Below, in pieces: positions 44,101 to 53,909 of a stretch of 64,000 bases of DNA (positions are counted from its first letter, which is position 1; each line of letters begins with the position of its first letter). The notes below the pieces were generated by a model. It was not told the DNA's origin, did not search any database, and worked only from the letters and a program-made list of their open reading frames with translations. The translations under genes were made by a program, and so were the position numbers. This DNA comes from Rhynchonema sp. JSB1_4 (taxonomy: Eukaryota > Nematoda > Chromadorea > Monhysterida > Xyalidae): the NCBI GenBank assembly GCA_030248065.1, contig JASAMV010004953.1, positions 1 to 64,000 on the forward strand, in the 5' to 3' direction.

Positions 44101-47100
44101 GGTGCCTATTTTTATATGCAATAAAGTGCATATATCGCGAGTAGCGGGTAGGGTACAATTGGGGGGCCTCAGTGCTGTGGCTACTTTGGCGGTGCGGGTA
44201 GGGTACATAGGTGGAAAACATCGGGGCGGGTAGGGGGTAGTGTACCTGGGATTTTGGGGGGGGGGAATCCGGTTTGGGGGGAGGGGGGGAGATTTTTCGG
44301 GGCGGGTAGGGTCATAGTAGTGGCGGGGGGGGGGGGGGTTGGGGGGTTACCCCCCAATTAGAACTTACCAACCAAAAAACCCCAGGGGGGGGTGGGGGGG
44401 TTGAGTACTTACCTCTCACAACTCCAAATCATACCTCTCACCAGTGTAGTTCCTGGGGGGGGAGGGGGGTCCCCCTCGGGTACGTCTGTTCCCCCTCCAT
44501 GGTACGCCTGCCCCACTGTTCCCCCTCCGGGTACGTCTGCTCCCCCAATTTTTACCTAAAATAGGCAAATTTTGGCCTAAAATAGGCATTTTTTGGCCTA
44601 AAATGGGTGATTTTTAGGTCAATGATGTCAAAAGTCGCCAAAATACCGTTTTTATGGAGAATTTTTTCCGAAAAGGGGCAAAAATGAGCCAAATTTTCGA
44701 CCTCAAAAAATGACTTTTCTCCAAATTTGGGTCCTCCCCCCCTTCTGGGTGCCGCCCCTCCCCGTCCCCCCCGGTGGGTGCGTCTGTTCCCCCTCCGAAA
44801 AAAGGGGGGTACCGCCTGTTCCCCCTCCGGCCCAGGAACTACACTGCCTCTCACAAGCAATTTTATACCTTTTTAAGGCAAAAATCGGTGTTTTTCGACC
44901 TTATTTTCCCAAAAATACCCACCCATAATACCTATTTTTAGGCGATTTTCGGCGAAAATGTGGAAAAAGTACTATTTTTACCTCAATTTTTGGCCAAAAT
45001 TGTATCACAAAAACGGTGTTTTTTCGCCTTTTTGGGTGACCAAAATCATACCTCTCACGCTTCCGGTCCCAACCCCGCATCATACTTACCTCCCACACAT
45101 GGGCCTGCCACTACACTGGGTAGGGTACAACACAAGTTTTTTTGCGTGCCTGTTTTTATGTGCTAAAAAGTACATATATCGCGCGCATCGCGAAAATTTT
45201 TGCACTTTTTAGGGTTTGCGGTCGAAATTTGGGCATTTTTGACCGAAAAATGGGCATTTTGGGGGCAAAAGTCGGGGCGGGTAGGGTACCAGGGAGGGGC
45301 GGGTAGGGGGTTAGGGTACCAGAGCGGGGCGGGTAGGGGGGTAGCGTACCAGGCCGGGGCGGGTAGGGTACCATTGGGGGCCCCCCACCCCCCCCCCCCA
45401 GCCACAGCACTGCTGGTGCCAACCAAGCACCCCCGCCCCGGCCCCGCCAGTCAGTGTAGTGGCAGGCAAATGGTTGCAAGGTACCCTTGGGGGGGATGGA
45501 TCCAGATGGCAAGGTACCCCCCCTACCCAGCCTCCGGGAGGTTGCAAGCACTGTAGTGGCTGGGGGGGGATTCCCAGTGATGTAGTTGGTCCGAGCAAGA
45601 AAGCTAGCTAGCTGGAGGGGTCCGGCACAAGAAAGCTAGCTAGCAAGCCGGGTACCCCGATTTGGGGGGGTATTGGTCCAGAAGTCAAAAACAGGAGTGT
45701 AAAATTTGGTCTAAATTATGCCAAAATGAGCCTTAAAATGCGTATTTTTGTGCACGTGTGAGAAAATTTGAACGAATTTGACCATTTTGTTCCATAAAAT
45801 GGTCATTTTGGCACTAAAATCAACACTTTTCTTACTTGATGACCGGAGCAAGAAAGCTAGCTAGCCAGTTTGGGGGGGTATGGGTTTCGGAGCAAGAAAG
45901 CTACCTAGCAGTTGGGGGGGGGTAATACCCCCCATACCCCCCCAACCACATCACTGGGATTCCCCCCCCCTAAGGGGTATCTATCTCGAGTCAACCCTTT
46001 GGGGGGGATGGGGGGGAAGGGTATCTATCTCGAGCCGACCCCAAAGGGTATCTCGAGCAGTGTAGTTCCTGGGGGGGGCCCCCCCCGGGACGTCGTCCCC
46101 CCTCGGGACGCCTGCCCCACTGTTCCCCCTCGGGTACGTCTGCTCCCCCAATTTTTACCTAAGAGAGGCAAAGGCCGGAAAAAAATAGGCATTTTTAGGC
46201 ATAAAATGAGTAATTTTTAGGTCAATGTCGTCAGTGCTGTGGCTACTTTTGCGGGGCGGGTAGGGTACATAGGTGGAAATATCCGGGCGGGAGGGGGGGA
46301 AATTTTTGACCGAGAAGATTTTTCGGGGCGGTAGGGTACAACAATTTTTTCGCGGGCGTACAAAGAAAAATCGGGCGCAGCGCGAAATTTTTTGCACTTT
46401 TTAGGGTTTTCGGTCGGGCTGACCGAAAAATGGGCAGGGCGGGGCGGGTAGGGGGTAGGGTACCAGAGCGGGGCGGGTAGGGGGGTAGTGTACCAGGCCG
46501 GGGCGGGTAGGGTACCTTTGGGGGGGACCCCCCCACCCCCCCCCCCCCAGCCACAGCACTGAATGTCGTCAAAAATCGCCAAAATACCTCTTGTTATTGA
46601 GATTTTTTTCCTAAAAGGGGCAAAAATGAGCAAAATTTTCGACCTCAAAAAATGACTTTTCCCCAAATTTGGTTCAACCCCCCCCCTTCCGGGTCCCCTC
46701 CCCCCCCCCCTTCCCCCCCAGGTGGGTACGTCTGTTTCCCCTCCGAAAAAAAGGGGGGTACCGCCTGTTCCCCCTCCGGACCAGGAACTACACTATCTCG
46801 AGTAAGTAGATTTATGGTTTTCAAAGGCAAAAATAGGTGTTTTTCGACCTCGGGACCCCCAAAAATCGCGCGCTCCGCGCGCAAAAAACCAAAAATGGTC
46901 ATTTTAGGCCAATTTTCGGCAAAAATGTCAAAAAATACCCATTTTTAGGCCAATTTTGCAGTAAAATTGCATGCAAAAAACGGCCTTTTTGCCTTTTGAC
47001 GGACCATAGGGGTATCTTGGGTAGCCTCTGGGGGTATCTCGAGTAAGTCCGAAACCTTCCCCCCCCCCTAGGGTATCTTGGGTGGGTCGATTGGCCTGCC

Positions 47101-50100
47101 ACCACACTGGTTGCAAGGCAGTGCTGTGGCTGGGGGGTGGGGGGGGGGTGGGCGCCCAATGGTACCCTACCCGCCCCGGCCTGGTACGCTGCCCCCTACC
47201 CACCCCGTTCTTGTACCCTACCCATACCCAGTGGTGTAGCTACCCAGGCGGGGCGGCAACCTACTGTACCACCCAAAATGCGGGGCGGCAACCTACCTAC
47301 TGTACCAGCCGAGCTAGGGGGGGGGTCGTACCACTTGGGGGGGTCATCTGGAAACCGAAATTTTTTATGTCTAAATACTGAAGAAAATGTGGCCTAAAAC
47401 ACTAATTTCGCGCGCAGCGCGCGATTTTTCGCCTATTTGCAGACAAATATGCTAATTTTATGCAATTTTAAGCCAAAAATGAATGTTTTGGGTGAAAAGT
47501 TAGGTGGGGCGGCAACCTACCTACTGTACCAGGGGAGGGGCGGCAACTAACCTACTGTACCAGGCGAGGGGCGGCAACCTACCTACTGTACCTTGGGGGG
47601 ACCCCCCCACCCCCCCCCCCCCCAGCCACACCATTGCCCCTAACCGCCCCGCCCTGGTACCCTACCCGCCCCGATTTTTATCCCCAAAATGCCCATTTTT
47701 CGGTCAAAAATGCAAAAATTTCGACCGAAAACCCTAAAAAGTCCAAAAATCTCGCGCTGCGCGCGATATATGCACTTTTTAGTACATAAAAACAGGCACC
47801 CGAAAAAACTTGTGTTGTACCCTACCCGCCCCGAAAAATCTTCCCCCCCCCCCCCCCAAACCGGATTTCCCCCCCCCCCAAAATCCCAGGTACACTACCC
47901 CCCTACCCGCCCCGATTTTTTCCACCTATGTACCCTATCCCGCCCCGCAAAAGTAGGCACAGCACTGTTGCAAGGTACCCCTGAGGTCAGAAAAAACGGT
48001 GTTTTTTGCATGCATTATACTGCAAATTTGGCCGAAAAATTGGTACCCATTGAAAATCGAATTGAATCGCGCGATTTTTGGGGTTTTTGAGGTCGAAAAA
48101 CACCCATTTTTGCCTATAAAAACAATAAATTGATGGTTGCAAGGTACCCTCCAGGGTGTATGCAAGGCAGTGCTGTGGCTACTTTTGCGGGGCGGGTTGG
48201 GTACATAGGTGGAAAAAATCGGGGCGGGTAGGGGGGTAGTGTACCTGGGATCTTGGGGGGGGGGGGGGAAATCCGGTTTGGGGGGGGGGGGGGAAGATTT
48301 TTCGGGGCGGGTAGGGTACAACACAAGTTTTTTCGCGTGCCTGTTTTTATGTACTAAAAAGTACATATATCGCGCGCAGCGCGAAATTTTTTGCACTTTT
48401 TAGGGTTTTCGGTCGAAATTTGGGCATTTTTGACCGAAAATGGGCATTTTGGGGGTAAAAATCGGGGCGGGTAGGGTACCAGGGCGGGGCGGGTAGGGGG
48501 GTAGGGTACCAGAGCGGGGCGGGGAGGGGGGTAGCGTACCAGGCCGGGGCGGGGAGGGTCCCAGTGGGGGGGGCCCCCCCCCCCCCCCCCCCCCCAGCCA
48601 CAGCACTGATGCAAGGTACCTCTACCTACCCTTCCCCCCCATCCCCCAAGGGGTGGTTGCAAGGTACCTACTACCACTGTAGTGGCTGGGGGGGATGGGG
48701 GGGATTCCCCCCCTAAGGGGTATCTATCTCGAGTCAACCCTTAGGGGGGGGATGGGGGGAAGGGTATCTATCTCGAGCCGACCCCAAAGGGTATCTCGAG
48801 TAAGCAGATTTATGCTTTTCAAAGGCAAAAATAGGTGTTTTTCGACCTCGGAACCCCTAAAAATCGCGCGCTCCGCGCGCAAACACCCAAAAATAGTCAT
48901 TTTAGGCCAATTTTCGGCAAAAATGTCAAAAAGTACCCATTTTTAGGCCAATTTTGCAGTAAAATTGCATGCAAAAAACGGCCTTTTTTCGCCTTTTGAC
49001 GGACCATAGGGTATCTTGGGTAGCCTCTGGGGGGTATCTCGAGTAAGTCCGAAACCTTCCCCCCCTAGGGTATCTTGGGTCGATTGGCCTGCCACCACAC
49101 TGCCTACTGCTACTCCTTAGGGGGGAATCGCCCCTAATCCCCCACCCCCAGCCACTACACTGCCGCCAGTAATGGGGATGGGGACTGTGTACCGCAACCT
49201 AAGCCAATGTTTTTAGTACCAAATCAACAAAACAAACCTGCTGTTGGCATCGGCACGCACGCGCACCTCCACACACACCGAATCAGCTGAACTTAATGGC
49301 ACAGATTGTTCGCCTGCTGCGTCAATCGCCGATATCGCTGTTTTCAGCTGACTCGCATCCAGAGGTCGCAATCGGGCCGGGTTTGGCCGGCCCGGCCCGG
49401 CCCGAGCCCCCAAATCTCCGGCCCGGCCCGGCCCGGCCCGACCCGTACCCCCAAATCTCCGGCCCGGCCCGGCCCGAACCCCCAAATCTCCGGCCCGGCC
49501 CGGCCCGGCCCGAATTTTTGGCTCAGATTTTAACCCAATTTTTGTCATAATTTTTGCGATTTTTGAATCAATTTTTTTGTTGAAATTTCATTGTTTTCCA
49601 TGAAAAAGTCGCCAGATAGACAATACCAATGGTGTGGCTGGGGGTCCCCCCTAGGTACAGTAGGTAGATGACGCGCCATCCTGGTACAGTAGGTAGGTCG
49701 CCGCCAGTGTAGTTCCTGGGGGGGGGGGGGGGCGCGGGCTCCCCCCCCTAAGGTACACTAACCGCCGCGACCAAGGTACACTAGTACACTAACCGCCGCG
49801 TCAGGTACACTAACCGCCTCAACTTTTGCCTAAAATGGCCATTTCTAGGCCTAAAATGGGCATTTTTAGGCCTAAAATGTGTGATTTTTAGGTCACTGTT
49901 CTCAAAAGTCGCCAAAATACCCTTGTTCTGAAGAATTTTTTCCAAAAAAAGGTAAAAATAGGTCAAATTTTCTACCTCAAAAAGTGACTTTTTCCTGATT
50001 TTGGGTCTTCCCCCCCCCCCCGTCCCCCCCCGGGAGGTACACTAACCGCCTCACGGAAAAAAGGGGTAGGTACACTAACCGCCGCGCCGGACCAGGAACT

Positions 50101-50666
50101 ACACTGGTCGCCGCCCCCCGGCTGGTACAGTAGGTTGCTATTTTTGGCTCAAAATGGTATAAAATCCATATTTTTCATTCCAAATAATCGAAAAATTTTG
50201 AGGGTTTTAAGAGTACATTTTCATCTAAACTTGGACATAAAAAATTTTGTTCCCCCCTAGCTCGGCCGGTCAGTACGGTAACGGTAGGTAGGTTGATTTC
50301 AGGCCTTTCTGGTGGTACAGTAGGTTGATTGCACGCCTGGGTAGCCACACGACTGGACAATGCTGATCACTTACTTGCTGAATCCGTCAGAAATTTTAGT
50401 ATTTTGGACAAAAAAACCCCTACTTTTTCAGTAAAATAAGTCACTTCAGAAGCTTCGGGCCGGGGTGCCCGGCCCGGCCCGGCCCGACCCTCCAAATCTC
50501 CGGCCCGGCCCGGCCCGGCCCGAGCCAAAAGCCCAAAATCGCGGCCCGGCCCGGCTCGGCCCGGCCCGGCCCGGCCCGAGGTCGGGCCGGCCCGATTGCG
50601 ACCTCTGCTCGCATCCATCGATGCATGGTGTTCCGTGATGATATTTTCGTTCGATTTCGTCTCCAT
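38150..50666 (-). CDS. TRIP13/PCH2 AAA+ ATPase, first exon split by a transposon
   Basis: TRIP13/PCH2 remodels HORMA-domain proteins (Mad2, meiotic HORMADs) and acts in the spindle and meiotic checkpoints. Exons, minus strand, approximate: 50,666-50,608 plus 49,359-49,238 (exon 1, split), 42,913-42,709, about 42,622-42,500 (small exons), 42,349-42,260, 42,147-42,030, 41,897-41,808, 41,538-41,402, 39,652-39,566, 39,507-39,403, 39,032-38,884, 38,716-38,567, 38,381-38,312, 38,241-38,150. Diagnostic pieces: [37 protein letters not shown] (Walker A), [20 protein letters not shown] (Walker B), [54 protein letters not shown]. Exon 1 ends ADANSAG at a GTTTGT donor and joins 42,913 in phase (AG|A). 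The locus is large because introns 1 and 7 hold transposons. Confidence 0.85.
40029..41112. mobile_element. Large foldback element in a TRIP13 intron
   Basis: Arms of about 500 bp pair almost end to end: GCTGGTCAACAACCCATCGA at 40,041 with its inverse at 41,090, and ACAACATGCGCAAGTCGGTC at 40,515 with its inverse at about 40,640. The loop is roughly 75 bp. It lies between the exons encoding Walker A and Walker B. No coding capacity and no clear target duplication. Confidence 0.8.
41402..41538 (-). CDS. TRIP13 exon with Walker A motif
   Basis: Reads [20 protein letters not shown] and continues to [18 protein letters not shown] before a GT donor. The glycine before PPGTGK is split with the previous exon, which ends LLLFHG at 41,808. 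The lysine and threonine needed for nucleotide binding are present. Confidence 0.9.
43638..44023. mobile_element. hAT-like MITE family 1, word GAGATAGTGTACC
   Basis: Family 1 ends with a perfect duplication GATCTTGG (43,630-43,637 and 44,024-44,031). Confidence 0.92.
44313..45118. mobile_element. hAT-like MITE, CAGTGTAGTGGC family, holding a family 1 insertion
   Basis: CATAGTAGTGGCGGG to CTGCCACTACACTG with a perfect duplication GGTAGGGT (44,305-44,312 and 45,119-45,126). The duplicated octamer belongs to the surrounding GGGTAGGGTACC word. Confidence 0.9.
44442..44846. mobile_element. hAT-like MITE family 1, word AACAGACGTACC
   Basis: Perfect duplication CCTCTCAC (44,434-44,441 and 44,847-44,854), which is part of the host's CTTACCTCTCACA word. 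Confidence 0.92.
45575..45956. mobile_element. hAT-like MITE, word GAGCAAGAAAGCTAGCTAG
   Basis: CAGTGATGTAGTTGG to CCAACCACATCACTG. Flanks GGGATTCC and GGATTCCC overlap in a 7- to 8-bp duplication, and the sister element near 48,705 has the unsplit GGGATTCCCCC. The word AAGAAAGCTAGCTAGC is in both arms. Confidence 0.85.
46058..46794. mobile_element. hAT-like MITE family 1, word (A)CGTACC, split by another hAT
   Basis: Duplication ATCTCGAG (46,050-46,057 and 46,795-46,802). The last G of the right terminus is missing. The left arm is shortened and decayed; the right arm has clear AACAGACGTACC words. The empty site GGGTATCTCGAGTAAG is present at about 48,790. Confidence 0.88.
46232..46561. mobile_element. 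hAT-like MITE, CAGTGCTGTGGC family, innermost insertion
   Basis: CAGTGCTGTGGCTAC to CAGCCACAGCACTG with a perfect duplication AATGTCGT (46,224-46,231 and 46,562-46,569). The target is the family 1 core. Confidence 0.92.
47119..47967. mobile_element. hAT-like element, CAGTGCTGTGGC family, with nested CAGTGGTG element
   Basis: CAGTGCTGTGGCTGG to TAGGCACAGCACTG with a perfect duplication TTGCAAGG (47,111-47,118 and 47,968-47,975). The word is GGGGCGGGTAGGGTACC (inverted GGTACCCTACCCGCCCC). Confidence 0.9.
47229..47636. mobile_element. hAT-like MITE, CAGTGGTGTAGC family, word CGGCAACCTACCTACTGTACC
   Basis: CAGTGGTGTAGCTACCC to CAGCCACACCATTG. Its flanks are only weakly similar, CCCATACC and CCCCTAAC. 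The core matches 14,560-14,760 (ATGTCTAAATACTGAAGAAA). Confidence 0.7.
48168..48608. mobile_element. hAT-like MITE, CAGTGCTGTGGC family
   Basis: CAGTGCTGTGGCTAC to CAGCCACAGCACTG with a perfect duplication ATGCAAGG (48,160-48,167 and 48,609-48,616), inside the outer element's GCAAGG words. Confidence 0.92.
48675..49102. mobile_element. hAT-like element, word GGTATCTATCTCGAG (intact copy)
   Basis: CACTGTAGTGGCTGG to CCTGCCACCACACTG. Flanks CCTACTAC and CCTACTGC match at 7 of 8 bases. It is the uninterrupted form of 45,549-47,109 and provides two empty sites. Confidence 0.85.
49627..50355. mobile_element. hAT-like MITE, CAGTGGTGTGGC family, nested
   Basis: CAATGGTGTGGCTGG to GTAGCCACACGACTG. 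Flanks GACAATAC and GACAATGC match at 7 of 8 bases. It sits at the equivalent position (reverse reading) to 9,012-9,343 in the other composite. Confidence 0.85.
49705..50106. mobile_element. hAT-like MITE family 1, word GCGGCGGTTAGTGTACC
   Basis: Family 1 ends with a perfect duplication GTCGCCGC (49,697-49,704 and 50,107-50,114), the target being a CGGCGACC-type word of the host. Confidence 0.92.
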
Positions 50667-50798
50667 AAAGCTTCAAGTTACTTTTAGTAAAAGTCTTTTA
50701 TGCACGACTGGGACCGAGCACGATCCTGGTTTTTGTGTCTTGCCGCTTTTTTTTGTGCTGTTGTTTGCAACGCTGGTAGGTAATAGTCTGGAAATATA

Positions 50799-51457
50799 CC
50801 GTAAAAACCTAAATAGAAGGGGGGGCTCTATTAACTCACTGACCCCATTTTGGGGGGGCTCTATTACGGGGGGCTCTATTCCGGGGGGCCTCTATTAATT
50901 CACTGACCCGAACCTGAAAAATTGTTCCCAGAAATACCCCAAAAACCCCTAAAAACGGGTTTGAAAGGATGTTTTTTCGCTTGCAACCGCATTTATTCGT
51001 GTCTATTCGTCAATAGGAGGCGTATTATGTGCTCTGAACAAACAACAAACGTGCATAAATGTACCTGTACCTGTGCACATCAAGCCTTAATACACTACAG
51101 TATAGGGGATGTTACTTGGGGGGGGGGGCTCTATTCCGGGGGGGGGGGCTCTATTAATTCACTGACCCCTTTTTGGGGGGCTGTATTACGGGGGGGGCTC
51201 TATTCCGGGGGGGGCTGCATTTTGGGAAAAGCTAGTCCCGTTTCAAAATTGACTTCCCTTTTTCTCAGGCTTAGGCTTGGGCTTAGGCTTAGGCTTAGGC
51301 TTAGGCTTACTATTAGGCTTAGGCTTAGGCTTAGGCCAAACCTTGAGCCAACCCGTGCCTTCTATCGCGAAATCGAAAATTCGCGTTTTCTCTCTGTCAA
51401 GGCAACGGGACTAGCTTTTCCCAACATGCGGGGGGGGCTGTATTTAGGTTTTTACGG
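50799..51457. mobile_element. Tc1/mariner-like MITE with nested Mutator-like MITE
   Basis: CCGTAAAAACCTAAATAG to TATTTAGGTTTTTACGG with TA on each side. The interior matches 7,963-8,417 closely, including the block TTATTCGTGTCTATTCGTCA, except for the insertion at 51,217-51,429. Confidence 0.82.
51217..51429 (+). mobile_element. Mutator-like MITE carrying TTAGGC telomeric repeats (copy 3)
   Basis: Same ends, length and TTAGGC core as 8,678-8,890. Flanks read GGGGGGGCT on both sides (one extra G on the right), compatible with a 9-bp duplication in a G-run. Confidence 0.82.
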
Positions 51458-51514
51458 TAGATCCCACCCCGATTTCGTACGAACCCGGTGCACAGAAGCG
51501 GATAACCCAAAGCG

Positions 51515-52063
51515 GTCCCACCGCTATTGTTTTTTGGTTTTCGACCTCAGTTTTTTCACTCATATCGTTTGTTGGCATCGAGATCAAAAACATTAGTTTT
51601 GACGAACTTCACCAAAGTGGCGATTACCAACCGAAATCGATCCGCCAAGATGGTCTATCGGAAACAAAACTAGGTATCCGATATTGACGCACATATGCAC
51701 ATGACGATCAGGAATTACAAGAGGAATTCAAAATCACTGGGGCGTGATATAAGCGGCGCAGCGGCGGGTTACGGTAGCCAAATAAAACATTATCTCTTTT
51801 GTAAATAATAAATGTTTTGTCAACCTCCCGCCTATACCACACCTCTGTGATTAGAATTTTCCTTTGGAAATCCTGATTTCCATACACAGATAGTGCGTCA
51901 ATATTGGGTGATTTGTTCCCGTACGGCCATGTTGGTGGATCGATTTCGGTGGGTGAACGTCAGTTTGGTGAAGTTCTTGAAGGTTAAAGTTCTTCATCCC
52001 AGTGCCAGCTAACGATTAAAATAAAAAAACCGAGGTCCAAAACCCAAAAACCAATAGCGGCGG
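51515..52063. repeat. Imperfect ~200-bp-arm foldback
   Basis: CCGCTATTG then TTTTTTGGTTTTCGACCTC at 51,523 pairs with GAGGTCCAAAACCCAAAAA and CAATAGCGG near 52,035-52,062. AACTTCACCAAAG and AACCGAAATCGATC also recur inverted at about 51,940-51,980. ATTGACGCAC at about 51,682 pairs with GTGCGTCAATATTG near 51,895. The centre is near 51,790. Confidence 0.65.
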
Positions 52064-52287
52064 GCCCGGTTTAACACTACAATAAAAAATGTCCAAATGG
52101 CACGTTTTCCATTGCATGCCCCGCCCCATACACATCACAGAGGGTCATGCGTGGGTGACACCCAAAACCAAACAACAATGCGAACATAAAAACTGTGATG
52201 CGACACACCGCAAAGTCACCGTTTAGTAAACGTTAGCAATCTTTATTCAGGGTCGCCAATGCTACGCGCAACTTTAGTACATCTACG

Positions 52288-52467
52288 TATACTCTGACAA
52301 TTCTTTTGGGAGAAACTTTTCAAACGCGTTGCCTGATCCGTAAAGCGCATTATGCGTGCACTGGCTATAGCGGTCACGTGACCTCTGTGGCCAGTGCACG
52401 CATAATGCGCTTTATGGATCAGGCAACGCGGTTGAAAAGTTTCTCCCAAAAGAATTGCCTGTATATA
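52288..52467. repeat. Foldback MITE, near-perfect palindrome (copy 2)
   Basis: Same palindrome as 2,723-2,903, with arms from TATACTCTGACAATTC to GAATTGCCTGTATATA around GGTCACGTGACC. The two copies differ at scattered positions. Confidence 0.85.
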
Positions 52468-53110
52468 TATTTTCAAACATTGTTACTTGTTTCGTGCACT
52501 ACGGACTGATCCACCGTACTTTGACTTTTGGGTATCCCTCTCTTTGTGTACCCTCCAAACGTTTGTTTCGTTGAAAGCGCGGCAAGCTACATTTCAAGAA
52601 TAGACTGTGGACAAACTGCTGGAAACCCCCGTCAAATGGAGGAACAGGCCACCTTTGTGCATGGTTAATGTGCCGGTTAATAGAAAAACAGAAACGATGG
52701 AAGACTAAAGGAAAATAATTGGATTCTACGATGTTACTTCTGACAGTATACAGTCGCTCTTTCTTTGCTGAATGCTAAATAAGAATTTATGGATAAAATT
52801 AAAGTGGGTTATTCACACTTTTTGTGCGAATGCTCAAATGATGTTGCGTTCGCTGTGCCTTCAACTTCAACTTTCGTGCATTAATTGATCAATTTTTATC
52901 AACTCTCTTACAAGCTTTTTGACCACGCATTTCGCAGCCCAGAAAATTGTGTGTGTTCCATTCGAAGAAACTGCGATACAGTATCTATGACACGGAATGA
53001 ACCGACCAATCACGGAGTTTCACGTGTTTTACCAGAAATGCGAAATTGGGGTGGGATCTATCCTCCAGGTCCAGACTATGCCCAGGACATACCGTACCGT
53101 ATTGTCGGAA
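52468..53110. other. No recognisable feature
   Basis: No convincing exon, RNA gene or repeat seen in this stretch. Confidence 0.5.
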
Positions 53111-53460
53111 ATAGAACCCGGGGGGGGTCTATTTTTTCACTGGGGTCATTTTGGGCTGGGGGGTCCAATTTATGGGGGGTCAATTATTGGGGGTTATATT
53201 TTTCATTTGGCCCCCCGACGAAAAAAATCATTCTTAATAATGCCCATAAAAGTGGCTTGTTTTCGGTATTTTCTAACTTCAACAGCGGCAATTATGCTTA
53301 GAAAGCTGTATTCTGTTGTGTACGCAAGCTTAAACAACGTTTGACACAACAACACAGCCCTACCATACTAATAATCTGTGGTACGGTCTACGGTGAAGGT
53401 TGGGGGGTGGGGTTCTATTCAGTGTTGGAGGTGGGGGTTTGGGGGGTAGCCCCCCAGTAC
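53110..53460. repeat. GGGGTCTATT-type and CAGTGTTGGAGGT fragments
   Basis: GGGGGGTCTATTTTTTCACTG and GGGGGGTCAATTATTGGG echo the GGGGCTCTATT words. A terminus CAGTGTTGGAGGTGGG occurs at about 53,421 with no matching partner. Confidence 0.45.
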
Positions 53461-53467
53461 AGTAGGG

Positions 53468-53895
53468 TATACTTGCGGGCCGGAAAAAAAACCGTTTTTT
53501 TTCCGGAAAAAAAACCGAAAAAAAACCGTTTTTTTTCCGAGGCCCGGAAAAATACGTTTTTATTTTTCCGGAAATTTTTCCAAGTGGCAACTTTTGAAAA
53601 AAAAACGGTTTTTTTCCAAAAATTTCCGAAATATTTTCAAAGGTTGCGAAAGGATGTTGTCAAAACCAATGTAAATCGGTGTTAAACAGTTCAAAATGAG
53701 CACTTTTTTATCTCCAAGTGCATTTTTAGCCTGTTTCAGGCCATTTCCCAACAATATTTTCTCCAAAATAGGCGTTTTTGGACCATGGGTATCCTTAAGT
53801 ACTGGAAAAATATTTGGAAAAAAAACGGTTTTTTTTCCGGAAAAAAAACGGTTTTTTTTCCAAAAATATATTTTGCGGAAAAATACGCAAGTATA
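53468..53895. mobile_element. hAT-like element, TATACTTGCGGG ends, word CCGGAAAAAAAACCG (copy 2)
   Basis: TATACTTGCGGGCCGG to AAATACGCAAGTATA with a perfect 8-bp duplication CAGTAGGG (53,460-53,467 and 53,896-53,903). It lacks the Helitron-like unit found in the copy at 16,759. Confidence 0.9.
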
Positions 53896-53909
53896 CAGTA
53901 GGGTTTGGC

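Larger units (their letters stand above)
43210..45412. mobile_element. Nested CAGTGCTGTGGC hAT-like complex
   Basis: Outer left end CAGTGCTGTGGCTAC at 43,210 and right end CAGCCACAGCACTG at 45,412. The word is GGGGCGGGTAGGGTACC. The flanks share GGTGCCAAC with a small offset, so the pairing is probable rather than certain. Inside are copies at 43,638-44,023 and 44,313-45,118 and a CAGTGGTG-type fragment from 43,303. Confidence 0.6.
45549..47109. mobile_element. hAT-like element, word GGTATCTATCTCGAG (interrupted copy)
   Basis: CACTGTAGTGGCTGG to GGCCTGCCACCACACTG with duplication GTTGCAAG (45,541-45,548 and 47,110-47,117). It contains insertions 45,575-45,956 and 46,058-46,794. The copy at 48,675 shows the same sequence without them. 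Confidence 0.85.
45452..49162. mobile_element. 3.7-kb outer hAT-like element, word GGTTGCAAGGTACC, fully nested
   Basis: CAGTGTAGTGGCAGG at 45,452 pairs with CAGCCACTACACTG ending at 49,162, flanked by a perfect duplication CCGCCAGT (45,444-45,451 and 49,163-49,170). Nearly all its length is other elements inserted into GTTGCAAGG words: 45,549-47,109, 47,119-47,967, 48,168-48,608 and 48,675-49,102. Confidence 0.8.
49360..50607. mobile_element. Composite hAT-like element inserted in TRIP13 exon 1
   Basis: CAGAGGTCGCAATCGGGCC to GGCCCGATTGCGACCTCTG with a perfect duplication CTCGCATC (49,352-49,359 and 50,608-50,615). The word CGGGCCGGAGATTTGGGGG is in both arms. It contains 49,627-50,355, which itself contains 49,705-50,106. 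Confidence 0.92.
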
